Notes: generated by a model from the sequence alone, not told the origin. DNA of 64,000 nucleotides from Nonomuraea typhae (GCF_009760925.1 NZ_VRLV01000017.1:124001-188000), one strand, 5' to 3'; counted from the first letter of the stretch, positions 40,972 through 48,947 are shown. A program made the numbers and translations.

Positions 40972-42150
40972 TCAGGAGCGGGGGATTCGTCCCACTAGGT
41001 GCAACCGGCCAGCCCCATCGATGTATCCCCGGTCGCCCGTGCGCACGAACCCATCCTTCGCGAACGCCCGCTGATCCGGATATTTCCCGATGTAACCGGT
41101 CATAACGGCCCGGGAACGCAACAGCACCTCGCCCTGCTGCAAAGGCTCCAGCACACGGCCCTCCGCATCCCTGATCGACAGGTCAACCCCCGGCCGCGGA
41201 CGCCCGACCGTTTCCTCGGCGTCCACCGGCGGATCCTCCGGCCTGGTCCCGAGCCCGAGCCCGGCCTCCGTGCAAACGTAGCGGTTGCACACCGGCACGC
41301 GATAGCGCTCACGCAGCGATCTGATCAACGCGGGCGCCGCCGCATCCCCCATGGACAGGACCAGCTCCAGCCCCGGCAACCCCTCCCCGGACGCCAGAAT
41401 CTTCGCCAACTGCCTGGGCGTCCCCTGCAACACTCTGAGCCCGTGCTCCCGCAGCACCCGGACCGCCCCCTCAGGCGTCCACTCGGCCAGCACATGACTG
41501 GTCCGCCCCGTCTGAAGAAGGACCGGCAACCGCGTGGCGAACGTCATGTGCCCCAGATCCTGCGACACCAGCCGAGCATCGCCCCCACCCCACCTGACCC
41601 CCGCGCCCCGCGCCCGGATGGCGTCAAGCTGAACCTCGCAGAACACCGCCCCACGCGGCGCCCCCGTGCTCCCGGCCGTGAACGCGATCACCACCGGCCG
41701 CCCCGGATCCGGCGGATACGGCGGAGGCGGCGGCTCCGCCCTCCGCAACCCACCCAGCCGCCTCGGGTCATACCCCCCGTTCTGGTACGGCCGGCCGTAC
41801 GCGATGGGCAGCGTCACCACATCCATCCCCGGCAGCGGCGGCAGCACCCGGGGCGCGGTCACGACGATCGCCGGATCAAGCAGCCCCAGCAGGTCGAGCC
41901 GCCGCGTCCCCACCCCCGCGGTCACCGCCCCCACCTTGGCCGCCGCCAGATAACAGATGACGAACTCCGGCCCGTTGGGCAGGGCCAGCACGACCACGTC
42001 CCCGATCCGGACACCACGATGCGCCAGCCCGGCGGCGACCGCGTCGGAGTGGCGATCCAGGTCGGCAAAGGTAAGAACGGACCCGCTGGAGACGACCGCC
42101 GCGCGCGCCCCGAACCGGCGTGCGGCCTCCCCGGCCAGCATGCGCAGCAT
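40972..42150 (-). CDS. AMP-binding enzyme lacking its C-terminal subdomain
   Basis: A 392-residue acyl-CoA synthetase-like protein. The N-terminal domain is intact: VVIAFTAGSTGAPRGAVF (P-loop), VCNRYVCTEAGLGLG, and FVRTGDRGYIDGAGRLHLVGRI at the hinge. The protein then stops after GRIPRS, where about 110 residues of the mobile C-terminal domain with the catalytic Lys should follow. It is therefore a truncated or degenerated ligase, or a stand-alone N-domain. The stop precedes fprA by 10 bp. A tandem repeat lies just upstream. Confidence 0.8.
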   Translation of the reverse strand: MLRMLAGEAARRFGARAAVVSSGSVLTFADLDRHSDAVAAGLAHRGVRIGDVVVLALPNGPEFVICYLAAAKVGAVTAGVGTRRLDLLGLLDPAIVVTAPRVLPPLPGMDVVTLPIAYGRPYQNGGYDPRRLGGLRRAEPPPPPYPPDPGRPVVIAFTAGSTGAPRGAVFCEVQLDAIRARGAGVRWGGGDARLVSQDLGHMTFATRLPVLLQTGRTSHVLAEWTPEGAVRVLREHGLRVLQGTPRQLAKILASGEGLPGLELVLSMGDAAAPALIRSLRERYRVPVCNRYVCTEAGLGLGTRPEDPPVDAEETVGRPRPGVDLSIRDAEGRVLEPLQQGEVLLRSRAVMTGYIGKYPDQRAFAKDGFVRTGDRGYIDGAGRLHLVGRIPRS

Positions 42151-42250
42151 GGTAGCTCCCGGGGGTATCGGCGCATTTCCACGCTACCCGCCCACACGCG
42201 AGAACGCGCACCAAACCCACCGCCTGCGAGTGGCCTACCTCGGGCTGACC

Positions 42251-42325
42251 GACTCCGGGTTGAGGGACTCCGGGTTGAGGGACTCTGGGTTGAGGGACTC
42301 TGGGTTGAGGGACTCTGGAGTTGAT
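42251..42325. repeat. 15-bp tandem repeat, five copies, between two AMP-binding genes
   Basis: Unit GACTCCGGGTTGAGG at 42251 and 42266, then GACTCTGGGTTGAGG at 42281 and 42296, and a diverged fifth copy at 42311-42325. The order of substitutions (two C-type, two T-type) suggests stepwise duplication. It lies between the truncated AMP-binding gene and fadD3. Confidence 0.9.
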
Positions 42326-42337
42326 CCCCAAGAGGGC

Positions 42338-43930
42338 TCAGCCGGTGCCGGGGTTCTGGGCGAGGTGGCGGAGGGTGATCTTGTCGGTTTTGCCGTTCGG
42401 GTTGGCGGGCAGTTCGTCCACCACGATCACCCGCTTCGGGACCTTGTAACCGGCCATGTTCGCCCTGGCCCAGCTCACCAGCCCCGCAGCCGTCACCGAA
42501 GCCCCGCTCCGGGGGACCACGAAGGCGCACCCCGCCTCCCCGGAGACCGAGTCCGGCACCCCGACCACCGCGACCTGGGCCAGCGACCCCTCCCTGAGCA
42601 GCAACGCCTCCACCTCCGCGGGCGAGACGTTGAACCCGTTGACGATGTACAGCTCCTTCTTCCGATCCACGATGCTGAGGTTGCCCAGCTCGTCCAGCAC
42701 GCCGATGTCGCCGGTGTGCAGCCACCCGTCGGCGTCCACGACCTCGGCCGTCTTCTCCGGCTCCCCCCAATAGCCGCGCATCACCCCATACCCGCGCTGC
42801 AGGATCTCCCCTCGCCCCCCGGAAGGCACCTCCTCGCCCGCCAGGCCGACGATCTTCACCTCGATCCCGGGCACCACCCGCCCGGTGCTGGAGGCGATCA
42901 CCTCGATCGGATCCCCGGCCCGGGTCATGGAGACCACCGTCCCCTCCATGAGCCCATAAGCGTTGATCATGCGTTCCAGCCCGACCCGCTCCACCAGCCG
43001 CGTGATCAGCGTCGCGGGCACCGCCGCCGCCCCGCAGATGGCCACCCGCAGCGAGGAGACGTCCCGGTCACGCTGATCGAGCTCGTCCAGCAGCCGGTAG
43101 AACATGGTGGGCGGCCCCGCCAGAATGCTCACTTTCCCCGACTCCACCAGCGCCATCAGCCCATCCGGGGTGAATGTCCCGATCGGCATCATCGTCGCCC
43201 GCCGCAGCACACAGGCGATCATCCCGGCGTTCAGCCCGAACCCATGGTTGAACGGCGCGATCACCGGATACCGGTCGCCCGGCCCCAGGGTCACGATCTC
43301 CGCCCAGTCCCAGTACCCGCGTAACACCTGGGCGTGATCGAGCATGACCCCCTTGGGCGTGCCCGTGGTGCCGGAGGTGGACATGATCTCGCACAGGTCG
43401 TCCGATCGTACGGCCAGCGCCCGAGCCTCCACATCAAGGGCTCCGGCTCCGGTCCAGGCCCTACCGGACCCCAAGGCGGCCCGCCCCACCGCTCCGGGCC
43501 CGGATGCCGCCTGCCGTACCTCGTCGAAGCCCACGACGTGCCGTACCCCGGGCAGCGGCGGCAGCAGGTCGCCCAGCGCCGCCCCACCGGGTCCTTCACC
43601 GACGACCAGCACCTCCGCGCCCGTCTTGGTGATCATCTCGGCCGCCTCGAACCCCTTGTACCGGGCCGACAGCGGCACGATCACCCCGCCCGCGTCCCAG
43701 ATGCCGAAGGCGTGCACCACCCAGGAGGCGTCGTTCAGGCCCCAGATCGCCACCCGGTCGCCCGGCCCCACGCCCAGTGCCATCAGGCCGCGGCCGACGG
43801 CGGCGGCCTGCTCACGCAGGTCGCGCATGGTCAGCCGTACCGCACCGTCCACCACGAGCGCGCCGGGGTGGGCGGCGGCCTGTGCGCGCAGCATGCGGGG
43901 GAGCGTCCCCCACGCGGGCACACTCTCCAT
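42338..43930 (-). CDS. fadD3: Acyl-CoA ligase, FadD3-like (HIP-CoA synthetase)
   Basis: A 530-residue AMP-forming ligase with complete motifs: IMSTSGTTGTPKGVML (P-loop), NAYGLMEG, GWLHTGDIGVLDE, RKKELYIVNGFNVSPAEVE, and a C-terminal Lys in NPNGKTDKITL. FadD3 (Rv3561) activates HIP to its CoA ester at the entrance of ring C/D degradation, and it neighbours fadE30/ipdF in mycobacteria. Context in a KstR2-controlled operon supports this, but the substrate is inferred. ATG at 43930 with GAGGAGG; ends 13 bp before a tandem repeat. Confidence 0.85.
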   Translation of the reverse strand: MESVPAWGTLPRMLRAQAAAHPGALVVDGAVRLTMRDLREQAAAVGRGLMALGVGPGDRVAIWGLNDASWVVHAFGIWDAGGVIVPLSARYKGFEAAEMITKTGAEVLVVGEGPGGAALGDLLPPLPGVRHVVGFDEVRQAASGPGAVGRAALGSGRAWTGAGALDVEARALAVRSDDLCEIMSTSGTTGTPKGVMLDHAQVLRGYWDWAEIVTLGPGDRYPVIAPFNHGFGLNAGMIACVLRRATMMPIGTFTPDGLMALVESGKVSILAGPPTMFYRLLDELDQRDRDVSSLRVAICGAAAVPATLITRLVERVGLERMINAYGLMEGTVVSMTRAGDPIEVIASSTGRVVPGIEVKIVGLAGEEVPSGGRGEILQRGYGVMRGYWGEPEKTAEVVDADGWLHTGDIGVLDELGNLSIVDRKKELYIVNGFNVSPAEVEALLLREGSLAQVAVVGVPDSVSGEAGCAFVVPRSGASVTAAGLVSWARANMAGYKVPKRVIVVDELPANPNGKTDKITLRHLAQNPGTG

Positions 43931-43939
43931 CGCGCCTCC

Positions 43940-44980
43940 TCAGCCGACCAGGCTGCGGTGGCCGAGATGCTGGCCGCGAAGGTCCTTCACCGTCCCGCTC
44001 GTGACCGTCTCGGACACCTCCGGCGCGACCTCCACCCCGATCTGCACCGGCGTCAGCCCGTGGACGGCCTGCTGGATGCGTGACTTCCACATCGGGTTCC
44101 TGATCAGGCTCTCGCGTCCGAACCTGACCGTCAGCGCGGCCGCGTCGAGCGTGCCCTGGCGGCTGACGCCCAGCGTCCAGCCGGTCACCCCGTCGATCTT
44201 GGCCAGCGCCTTCTGGATCCTGGTCAGCGACACCCAGACGCCCCGCACCAGCACGTGCTCGCCGATCGTGTGCGCCGGGTCCAGCCCGGCCCGCGACGCC
44301 TGCCCGGTGCGCAGGACCGTGTCACCCAGCGTGCCGTGCCCCTGCGGCATGATCACCAGTTCGGCGAGCCCGTCGGCCACGAGCTCGTCCCTGGCCGGGG
44401 CGGCGAGTGCCAGCGTCCCGTCCGCCAGGGGCGCGAACGGTTCCTCCTCCGAGGTACGGCAGGCCAAGGCGGCCCCGCTGAACGGATTGGCGTACACCTC
44501 GGTCACCGCGGCGTCGAACTCCTTCGCCAGGTGCGTCAGGGTGCGCTTGGAGGCGATCTCGCCGGTCAGCACGATCGTGCGCAGTCCCAGGTCGAGAGGG
44601 TCGAGCAGGAACTCCAGATGGAGGCGGGCCAGGAAGTCCATGGCGCCGGTGGGCGTGGCGACCAGGGCGGTGGCGCCCACGGTGGCCAGGGTGCGGTGCA
44701 GCCGCATCCGGCCCCGGGGGCCCACGGAGGCGGCCGCGGCGGCCACGTTCGCGGCGGCTCCGGCCCACAGGGAGCCCGCGGGTTCCGCAAGCGCCACCAC
44801 GACCCGGTCGCGGGTGCCGACGCCCGCGGCCCGCAACGCGTCGCCGGTCAGCGCGGCGGCAGCCGTACGGTCCTCGGCGCCCAGAGGGAAGACGCTCGCC
44901 GCGTCGGGGGAGACGACCAGCAGCCCGGATGCCGAACGACCGGCGGCGCCCAGGTCGTCGCGGGTGAGCCAGCGCATCAC
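43940..44980 (-). CDS. Divergent phenylacetate-CoA-ligase-like AMP-binding protein
   Basis: A 346-residue protein of the adenylate-forming fold, weakly similar to PaaK: LRTIVLTGEIASKRTLTHLAKEF, TEVYANPFSGAALACR, GELVIMPQGHGTLGD-like and VLVRGVWVSLTRIQKALAKIDGVTGW. The usual glycine-rich P-loop is degenerate, so catalytic competence is uncertain. Start at the GTG 44980 (or ATG 44977) behind GGAGGTGAT. It lies between the LLM oxidoreductase and fadD3, apparently co-transcribed. Function not clear; possibly an acyl activation or sensing role. Confidence 0.68.
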   Translation of the reverse strand: MMRWLTRDDLGAAGRSASGLLVVSPDAASVFPLGAEDRTAAAALTGDALRAAGVGTRDRVVVALAEPAGSLWAGAAANVAAAAASVGPRGRMRLHRTLATVGATALVATPTGAMDFLARLHLEFLLDPLDLGLRTIVLTGEIASKRTLTHLAKEFDAAVTEVYANPFSGAALACRTSEEEPFAPLADGTLALAAPARDELVADGLAELVIMPQGHGTLGDTVLRTGQASRAGLDPAHTIGEHVLVRGVWVSLTRIQKALAKIDGVTGWTLGVSRQGTLDAAALTVRFGRESLIRNPMWKSRIQQAVHGLTPVQIGVEVAPEVSETVTSGTVKDLRGQHLGHRSLVG

Positions 44981-45053
44981 CGCATCACCTCCGTGCAGCC
45001 GGTGGCGGCCGGATCGTCGCAGGTGATCCTGTGCATCACCGCATCACCTCCGT
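44974..45053. repeat. Pair of 21-bp direct repeats overlapping the end of the LLM gene
   Basis: The same 21 bases occur at 44974-44994 and 45033-45053. The first contains the start and ribosome-binding site of the AMP-binding gene, the second the stop codon of the LLM gene. A 59-bp tandem duplication is the simplest cause. Confidence 0.85.
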
Positions 45054-46082
45054 CATGAACGTGCGCATCGACTCGGTGACCAGGTCGTGGGCGAGGCCGC
45101 CCACCTGGCACTGCAGGATGAGGTCGGTGGCCCCGGCCTCGGCGATGCGGGAGACCGCCTTGCGGGAGCCTTCGACGTCGTCCACCACGACCATGAGGTG
45201 CTCGCGCAGCGTGGCCATGGCCTCTTCCGGCGGCATCCCGGCGGCGAGCTGGCCGAGCACGCGGTGGGTGGCGTGCCGGGCGTCGTAGTAGTCGGGCGGG
45301 GTGACGAGGTTGACCTGGCGCCGGATGTACCACAGGACGGCGTCGGCCGCCTCTTCCCGGGCGGCCCCCACGTACCAGGGGATCATCAGGGCGACTCGCC
45401 GGCTGTCGGGGTCGAAGCCGTGGTCGGCCAGGCATTCCCGGTATTTCGCGATGTCGGTGGCAACGTCGTCGATGCCCTTGAGCATCGTCATCCCGAGCAG
45501 GTTGTAGCCGTGCTTGGCAGCCGCCAGGTAGCCTTCCAAGGATGTGGACGCCACCCACACACGTGGATATGGTTCCTGCACCGGTCTCGGATACACGGAC
45601 ACGTCCGGTATCTCGAAGAACTCGTTTGACCGGCTGACCGGCTCCCCGTCGGCGGCCCAGATGGCCAGCGTGGCCTCCAGGGAGTCCTCCCAGATCTGCC
45701 GGGACTTCTCGAACGGTTTCTGGAACGCCTGGTACTCCAGCGGAGAGGCGCCCCGTCCGGTCCCGAACTCCACCCGCCCGCCGCTGAGCACGTCGAGAGT
45801 GGCCACCCGCTCCGCCGTACGGATGGGCGACTGGAACGGCAGCAACACCACGCCGAGGCCCAGATGGATCCGCTCGGTGCGCTGCGAGATCGCGGCGAGC
45901 ACCAGATCGGGGGCGGAGGAGTGGGAAAAACCCCTGGTGAAGTGGTGTTCGACGAACCAGGCCGTGTCGAAGCCGAGGTGATCGCCGAGGACCACCTGGT
46001 CGATCACGTTCCGGAACGCCTGCTGCTCGACCTCGCGGGTGCGCCCGCGAACCTCCAGCTCGTAACCGAGGCTGATCCGCAT
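45036..46082 (-). CDS. LLM-class flavin-dependent oxidoreductase
   Basis: A 348-residue bacterial luciferase-like TIM barrel: FDTAWFVEHHFT, PIRTAERVATLDVLSGGRVEFGTGRG, and GYNLLGMTMLKGIDDVATDIAKYRE are typical. Either FMNH2 (two-component) or F420 can be the cofactor; the EHHF segment is the monooxygenase type. A flavin reductase that could feed it is in the KstR2-controlled unit at 31002-31595. It heads a five-gene minus-strand operon down to fprA. ATG at 46082 after GGGAGG; operator F is 16 bp upstream. Confidence 0.85.
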   Translation of the reverse strand: MRISLGYELEVRGRTREVEQQAFRNVIDQVVLGDHLGFDTAWFVEHHFTRGFSHSSAPDLVLAAISQRTERIHLGLGVVLLPFQSPIRTAERVATLDVLSGGRVEFGTGRGASPLEYQAFQKPFEKSRQIWEDSLEATLAIWAADGEPVSRSNEFFEIPDVSVYPRPVQEPYPRVWVASTSLEGYLAAAKHGYNLLGMTMLKGIDDVATDIAKYRECLADHGFDPDSRRVALMIPWYVGAAREEAADAVLWYIRRQVNLVTPPDYYDARHATHRVLGQLAAGMPPEEAMATLREHLMVVVDDVEGSRKAVSRIAEAGATDLILQCQVGGLAHDLVTESMRTFMTEVMR

Positions 46083-46097
46083 CCATCCTCCCAATTA

Positions 46098-46115
46098 ACC
46101 AAGCGCTCGCTTGGT
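46098..46115. promoter_or_regulatory. KstR2-like operator F (LLM operon promoter)
   Basis: ACCAAGCGCTCGCTTGGT: arms ACCAAGCG and CGCTTGGT separated by CT, an extended-spacing relative of the other sites. It lies immediately upstream of a -10-like TTAATT and the LLM start codon. Confidence 0.7.
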
Positions 46116-46245
46116 AGAGACTATCAGGGCGGTTGCCGGGCGGGAAGTGATGGGGGTTGCGGGATCGGGGTTCCGGCGATCAGAGTGATTGATCGTGAGG
46201 CGAAAGCACGCGCTGCGGCGGCAGAAAGATGGCACCCTCCCACAC

Positions 46246-46692
46246 ATGAGGGGATTCCGCCGGACGCGGTCGAGCGACGACGAGCTTTCCAGCGCCCGGC
46301 GGTATGAGGCATTCGGGCGGGTGATGGCGGTCCTGGCGACCAAGGCCGACTTCATCGAATCGTGCAGGGATCTGACCTGGTGGCGTGGGTCCGACCACTG
46401 CTGGCACATCGAGTGGCGCGAGGGCCCCTACGCCTCCGAGGTGGCGGCGCTGCTGGCCGAGCACGTCCGGGACCCCGACTTCGACGGCAGCCTGGTGACC
46501 GAGGCCGGGCCGGGCGGCGACGCCACGGCCGTCCTCGACGTCATGGGCGTGCGCTTCGAGCTCCGGGCCATCGACCCCATGGGCCGCGTCCGCATGCAGG
46601 CGCGGCCCGGCTTCTGGCGCCTGGCCGAGGCCCTCGACACCAGCCGCCGCACCAACGCCCGCCAGCCCTGGGAGGAACTGCTCGGCGGCTAG
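46246..46692 (+). CDS. Hypothetical protein
   Basis: About 148 residues with normal codon bias. Features: a basic N terminus (MRGFRRTRSSDD), then RYEAFGRVMAVLATKADFIESCRDLTWWRGSDHCWHIEWREGPYASEVAALLAEHV with several Trp residues and an amphipathic helix, and a C-terminal VRFELRAIDPMGRVRMQARPGFWRLAEAL. No known family recognised and no membrane segment. The start at ATG 46246 is uncertain; an in-frame TTG at 46189 would add 19 residues. Confidence 0.65.
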   Translation: MRGFRRTRSSDDELSSARRYEAFGRVMAVLATKADFIESCRDLTWWRGSDHCWHIEWREGPYASEVAALLAEHVRDPDFDGSLVTEAGPGGDATAVLDVMGVRFELRAIDPMGRVRMQARPGFWRLAEALDTSRRTNARQPWEELLGG

Positions 46693-46755
46693 CACCAGCC
46701 GCTCCCGGCGTTCCGGGGGACTGGAGCGATCCTGGGCCGCCTTCCCGGTGTGTCC

Positions 46756-47060
46756 GGGGCAAGAACGGCCGGCCGTCCCCAGGGCGGGGCCAGAGCGGTC
46801 AGCGGTCCCCGGGATGGGGCGAGAGCAGTCAGCCGTCCCCCGGATGGGGCAAGGATGGCCGGCTGCCCTCGGAGTGGGGTCAGAGCGATCAGCTGTCCAC
46901 GGGACGGGGCAAGAAGGGTAAGCAGTCTCTGGGCGGGGCGAGAAGGGCAAGTGCCCGAGGTAGGGCCGGAGCGGCCGGCCGTGTCCTGGAGCAGGCCGCC
47001 GGGGTGGGGCTGGAGCGGCCGGCCGTGTCCTGGGCCAAGGTCCCCGGGCCGCTCCCGGCG
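46756..47060. repeat. 30-bp minisatellite array
   Basis: Units start with GGGGC/GGGGT at 46756, 46786, 46816, 46846, 46876, 46906 and 46935, then two longer degenerate units to about 47060. A consensus unit is GGGGC, about ten variable bases with AGAGC, then GTCCCC and a GGG tail. The period is three codons times ten and a minus-strand frame stays open through it. The 46693-47099 stretch otherwise holds no gene. Confidence 0.85.
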
Positions 47061-47099
47061 CTTTCACGGGCTGGAACAACTCCTGGGCCGGGGCGGAGG

Positions 47100-48062
47100 T
47101 TAGAACAGTTCCCGGGCCAGGAGTTCCCGGTGCTCCCTGGGTGTCCGGAAGAGCCGGGCGTCTGAGGTGGCCCGCTTGAAGTAGCGGTGGGCGTCGTGTT
47201 CCCAGGTGATGCCGATGCCCCCGTGGACCTGGATGTTCTCCCCGGCCGCCCGTAGGTAGGCGTCGCCGCAGTACGCGCCGGCGATGGCGGCGTTCGTCGC
47301 GGACTCGTGCGCGGCCAGCGCCGCCGACCGGGCCGACTCCACCAGCAGCGCGACGTCGGCAAGTTTGTGCTTGATCGCCTGGAACGCCCCGATCGGCTGC
47401 CCGAACTGCCGCCGCTGCTTCGCATACTCCACCGCGGCCTCCAGGCAGCGTTCCGCCCCGCCCGCCTGCTCGGCGGCGAGGGCCGCGATGCCGAGCGCGC
47501 GCACCTCCTCCATATGGGCGTCCCCGCCCAGGATCGTGGCGGGCGTCCTGTCGAACACGAGCCTGCTCAGGGGCCGCGTGGTGTCCATGGTTGTGTACGG
47601 CTCCCGCGCGGCTGGACGGGCTTCTGCCAGGTGGCCGCCGGCATAGACGAGGACCAGATCGCCCTCCAGGACATAGGGCGCTTCGCCGGACAACGACCCG
47701 TTCGCCAGCTCCAGGTGGTTCTGGGGCGTGGGGCCGGGAAGGTAGGAGGGGGAGGCGAAGATGACGGTGGCGGTGGTGGAGCCCTCGGCCAGCGGGGGGA
47801 GGAGGCGTTCGCGGGCCTCCCGGTCCCCGTCGCGCTTGAGCGCCTCCACGGCCAGCACCGCGGTCTGCAGGAACGGCTGGGGCGACAGGGCCCGCCCCAG
47901 TTCCCGGGCGACGCTCGCGACCTCCTCCGGCCCGCATCCGGCGCCGCCGTACTCCTCGGGGACGGCCAGGCCGGCCACGCCCAGGGCCTGGGCGAAGTCG
48001 GCCCACGTCGCGGAGGGCCGGCGGGACAGGTACGACCGGACGGTGCCGCGCAGCAGATCCAT
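47100..48062 (-). CDS. Short acyl-CoA dehydrogenase subunit, FadE32/33-like
   Basis: A 320-residue ACAD-fold protein, shorter than normal (about 380). LGVAGLAVPEEYGGAGCGPEEVASVARELGRALSP and EYAKQRRQFGQPIGAFQAIKHKLADVALLVESAR are intact, and AAGENIQVHGGIGITWEHDAHRYFKRAT is the C-terminal signature. In mycobacterial steroid catabolism such short FadEs pair with a second subunit to form heterotetramers; no FadE31-type partner is in the window. ATG at 48062; -10-like TAGTCT stands seven bases upstream with no ribosome-binding site, so leaderless. Operator G overlaps it. Confidence 0.87.
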   Translation of the reverse strand: MDLLRGTVRSYLSRRPSATWADFAQALGVAGLAVPEEYGGAGCGPEEVASVARELGRALSPQPFLQTAVLAVEALKRDGDREARERLLPPLAEGSTTATVIFASPSYLPGPTPQNHLELANGSLSGEAPYVLEGDLVLVYAGGHLAEARPAAREPYTTMDTTRPLSRLVFDRTPATILGGDAHMEEVRALGIAALAAEQAGGAERCLEAAVEYAKQRRQFGQPIGAFQAIKHKLADVALLVESARSAALAAHESATNAAIAGAYCGDAYLRAAGENIQVHGGIGITWEHDAHRYFKRATSDARLFRTPREHRELLARELF

Positions 48063-48075
48063 GCCCAGCAGACTA

Positions 48076-48089
48076 ACCAAGCACTTGCT
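48076..48089. promoter_or_regulatory. KstR2-like operator G (fadE promoter)
   Basis: ACCAAGCACTTGCT, a perfect AnCAAGnnCTTGnT palindrome. On the minus strand it ends in ...GGT directly followed by TAGTCT, then seven bases and the ATG of the fadE gene, the same geometry as operator B. Confidence 0.8.
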
Positions 48090-48192
48090 TGAACGTTAGC
48101 TTCGGTTGACCGAATTTTGCCTTTTCTGTAAGTCCGCATACTGTGAGTAATGGCCGCCTTTAGGGGTTACTGGGGGAAAGGGTGGCCTGGGA

Positions 48193-48855
48193 ATGGAGAT
48201 GGAGAAGAAAACGTCCGCCGTGGACTATGCCGACTTCGCCGAATACGACCGGCGCCAGCGCGGTATCGAACGCCATGTGCTGACCGCCTTCCTCGGGGGA
48301 CTGGTCGTCGGCCTTCTCGGCATGCTCGTCTCCGACAAGGGGCCGGTGCTGCTCTGGGATCTTTACGACCCCTACGTCTACCTGGCGCTGTCGATCGCCC
48401 TGGGCGCCACGAGCGCCGGCTTCGGATGGGCGCTGCTGACCACGTTCCTCGCGACGGTGTCGTCGCTCGTGGCCGCCATGGGCGGCAGCGCGCTGCAGGG
48501 CGAGTTCAACATCGACGTGGTCGGCGGCGGTCCCGCCGGCATGAACGTGCTGCTCGTGCTGGTCGTGGGCCTCGGCATGCTCGGCTACCTGACCAGGCGT
48601 GACGACATCTGGGGCGACCTGGCCGCCGGAGGGATCGGCGGCATCCTGCTGGCCGACGTGGTCGACCGGTCGACGCCCGGGTTCATCGACTCCGAGATCA
48701 CGTTCTGGCCGGGTCCCGCCCTCACCATCGGCCTGCTGACGGTCGCGGCCGTCGTGGCGCTGCGCCGTACCACCAAGGGACGGCTGCGCGCGCTGGCCGC
48801 CACCGCCGTGCTGGCGGGCGCCCTCGCCCTCCTCGTCCTGCGCGCCGTCTCCTGA
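48193..48855 (+). CDS. Hypothetical multi-pass membrane protein
   Basis: A 220-residue protein with five or six hydrophobic helices after a charged N terminus (MEMEKKTSAVDYADFAEYDRRQRGIE). Helices include HVLTAFLGGLVVGLLGMLVS, YLALSIALGATSAGFGWALL, and LLTVAAVVALRR. No transport or enzyme motif recognised. Starts at ATG 48193, though ATG 48199 is possible. Lies between the fadE promoter and proS; may be an independent housekeeping gene. Confidence 0.7.
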   Translation: MEMEKKTSAVDYADFAEYDRRQRGIERHVLTAFLGGLVVGLLGMLVSDKGPVLLWDLYDPYVYLALSIALGATSAGFGWALLTTFLATVSSLVAAMGGSALQGEFNIDVVGGGPAGMNVLLVLVVGLGMLGYLTRRDDIWGDLAAGGIGGILLADVVDRSTPGFIDSEITFWPGPALTIGLLTVAAVVALRRTTKGRLRALAATAVLAGALALLVLRAVS

Positions 48856-48947
48856 CCGCCCGGCCGCAAGGATTAACAGGGCGCGGTACGGCCTGCCGAG
48901 TCGATAGCCTGTAGTCCTTCATCTACCGGTCCAAACAAGGAGTAGCC

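Noticed and set aside
46756..46965. 30-bp repeats read as a CRISPR array
   Set aside because: The repeats are contiguous with no spacers and no cas genes are nearby, so it is a minisatellite.
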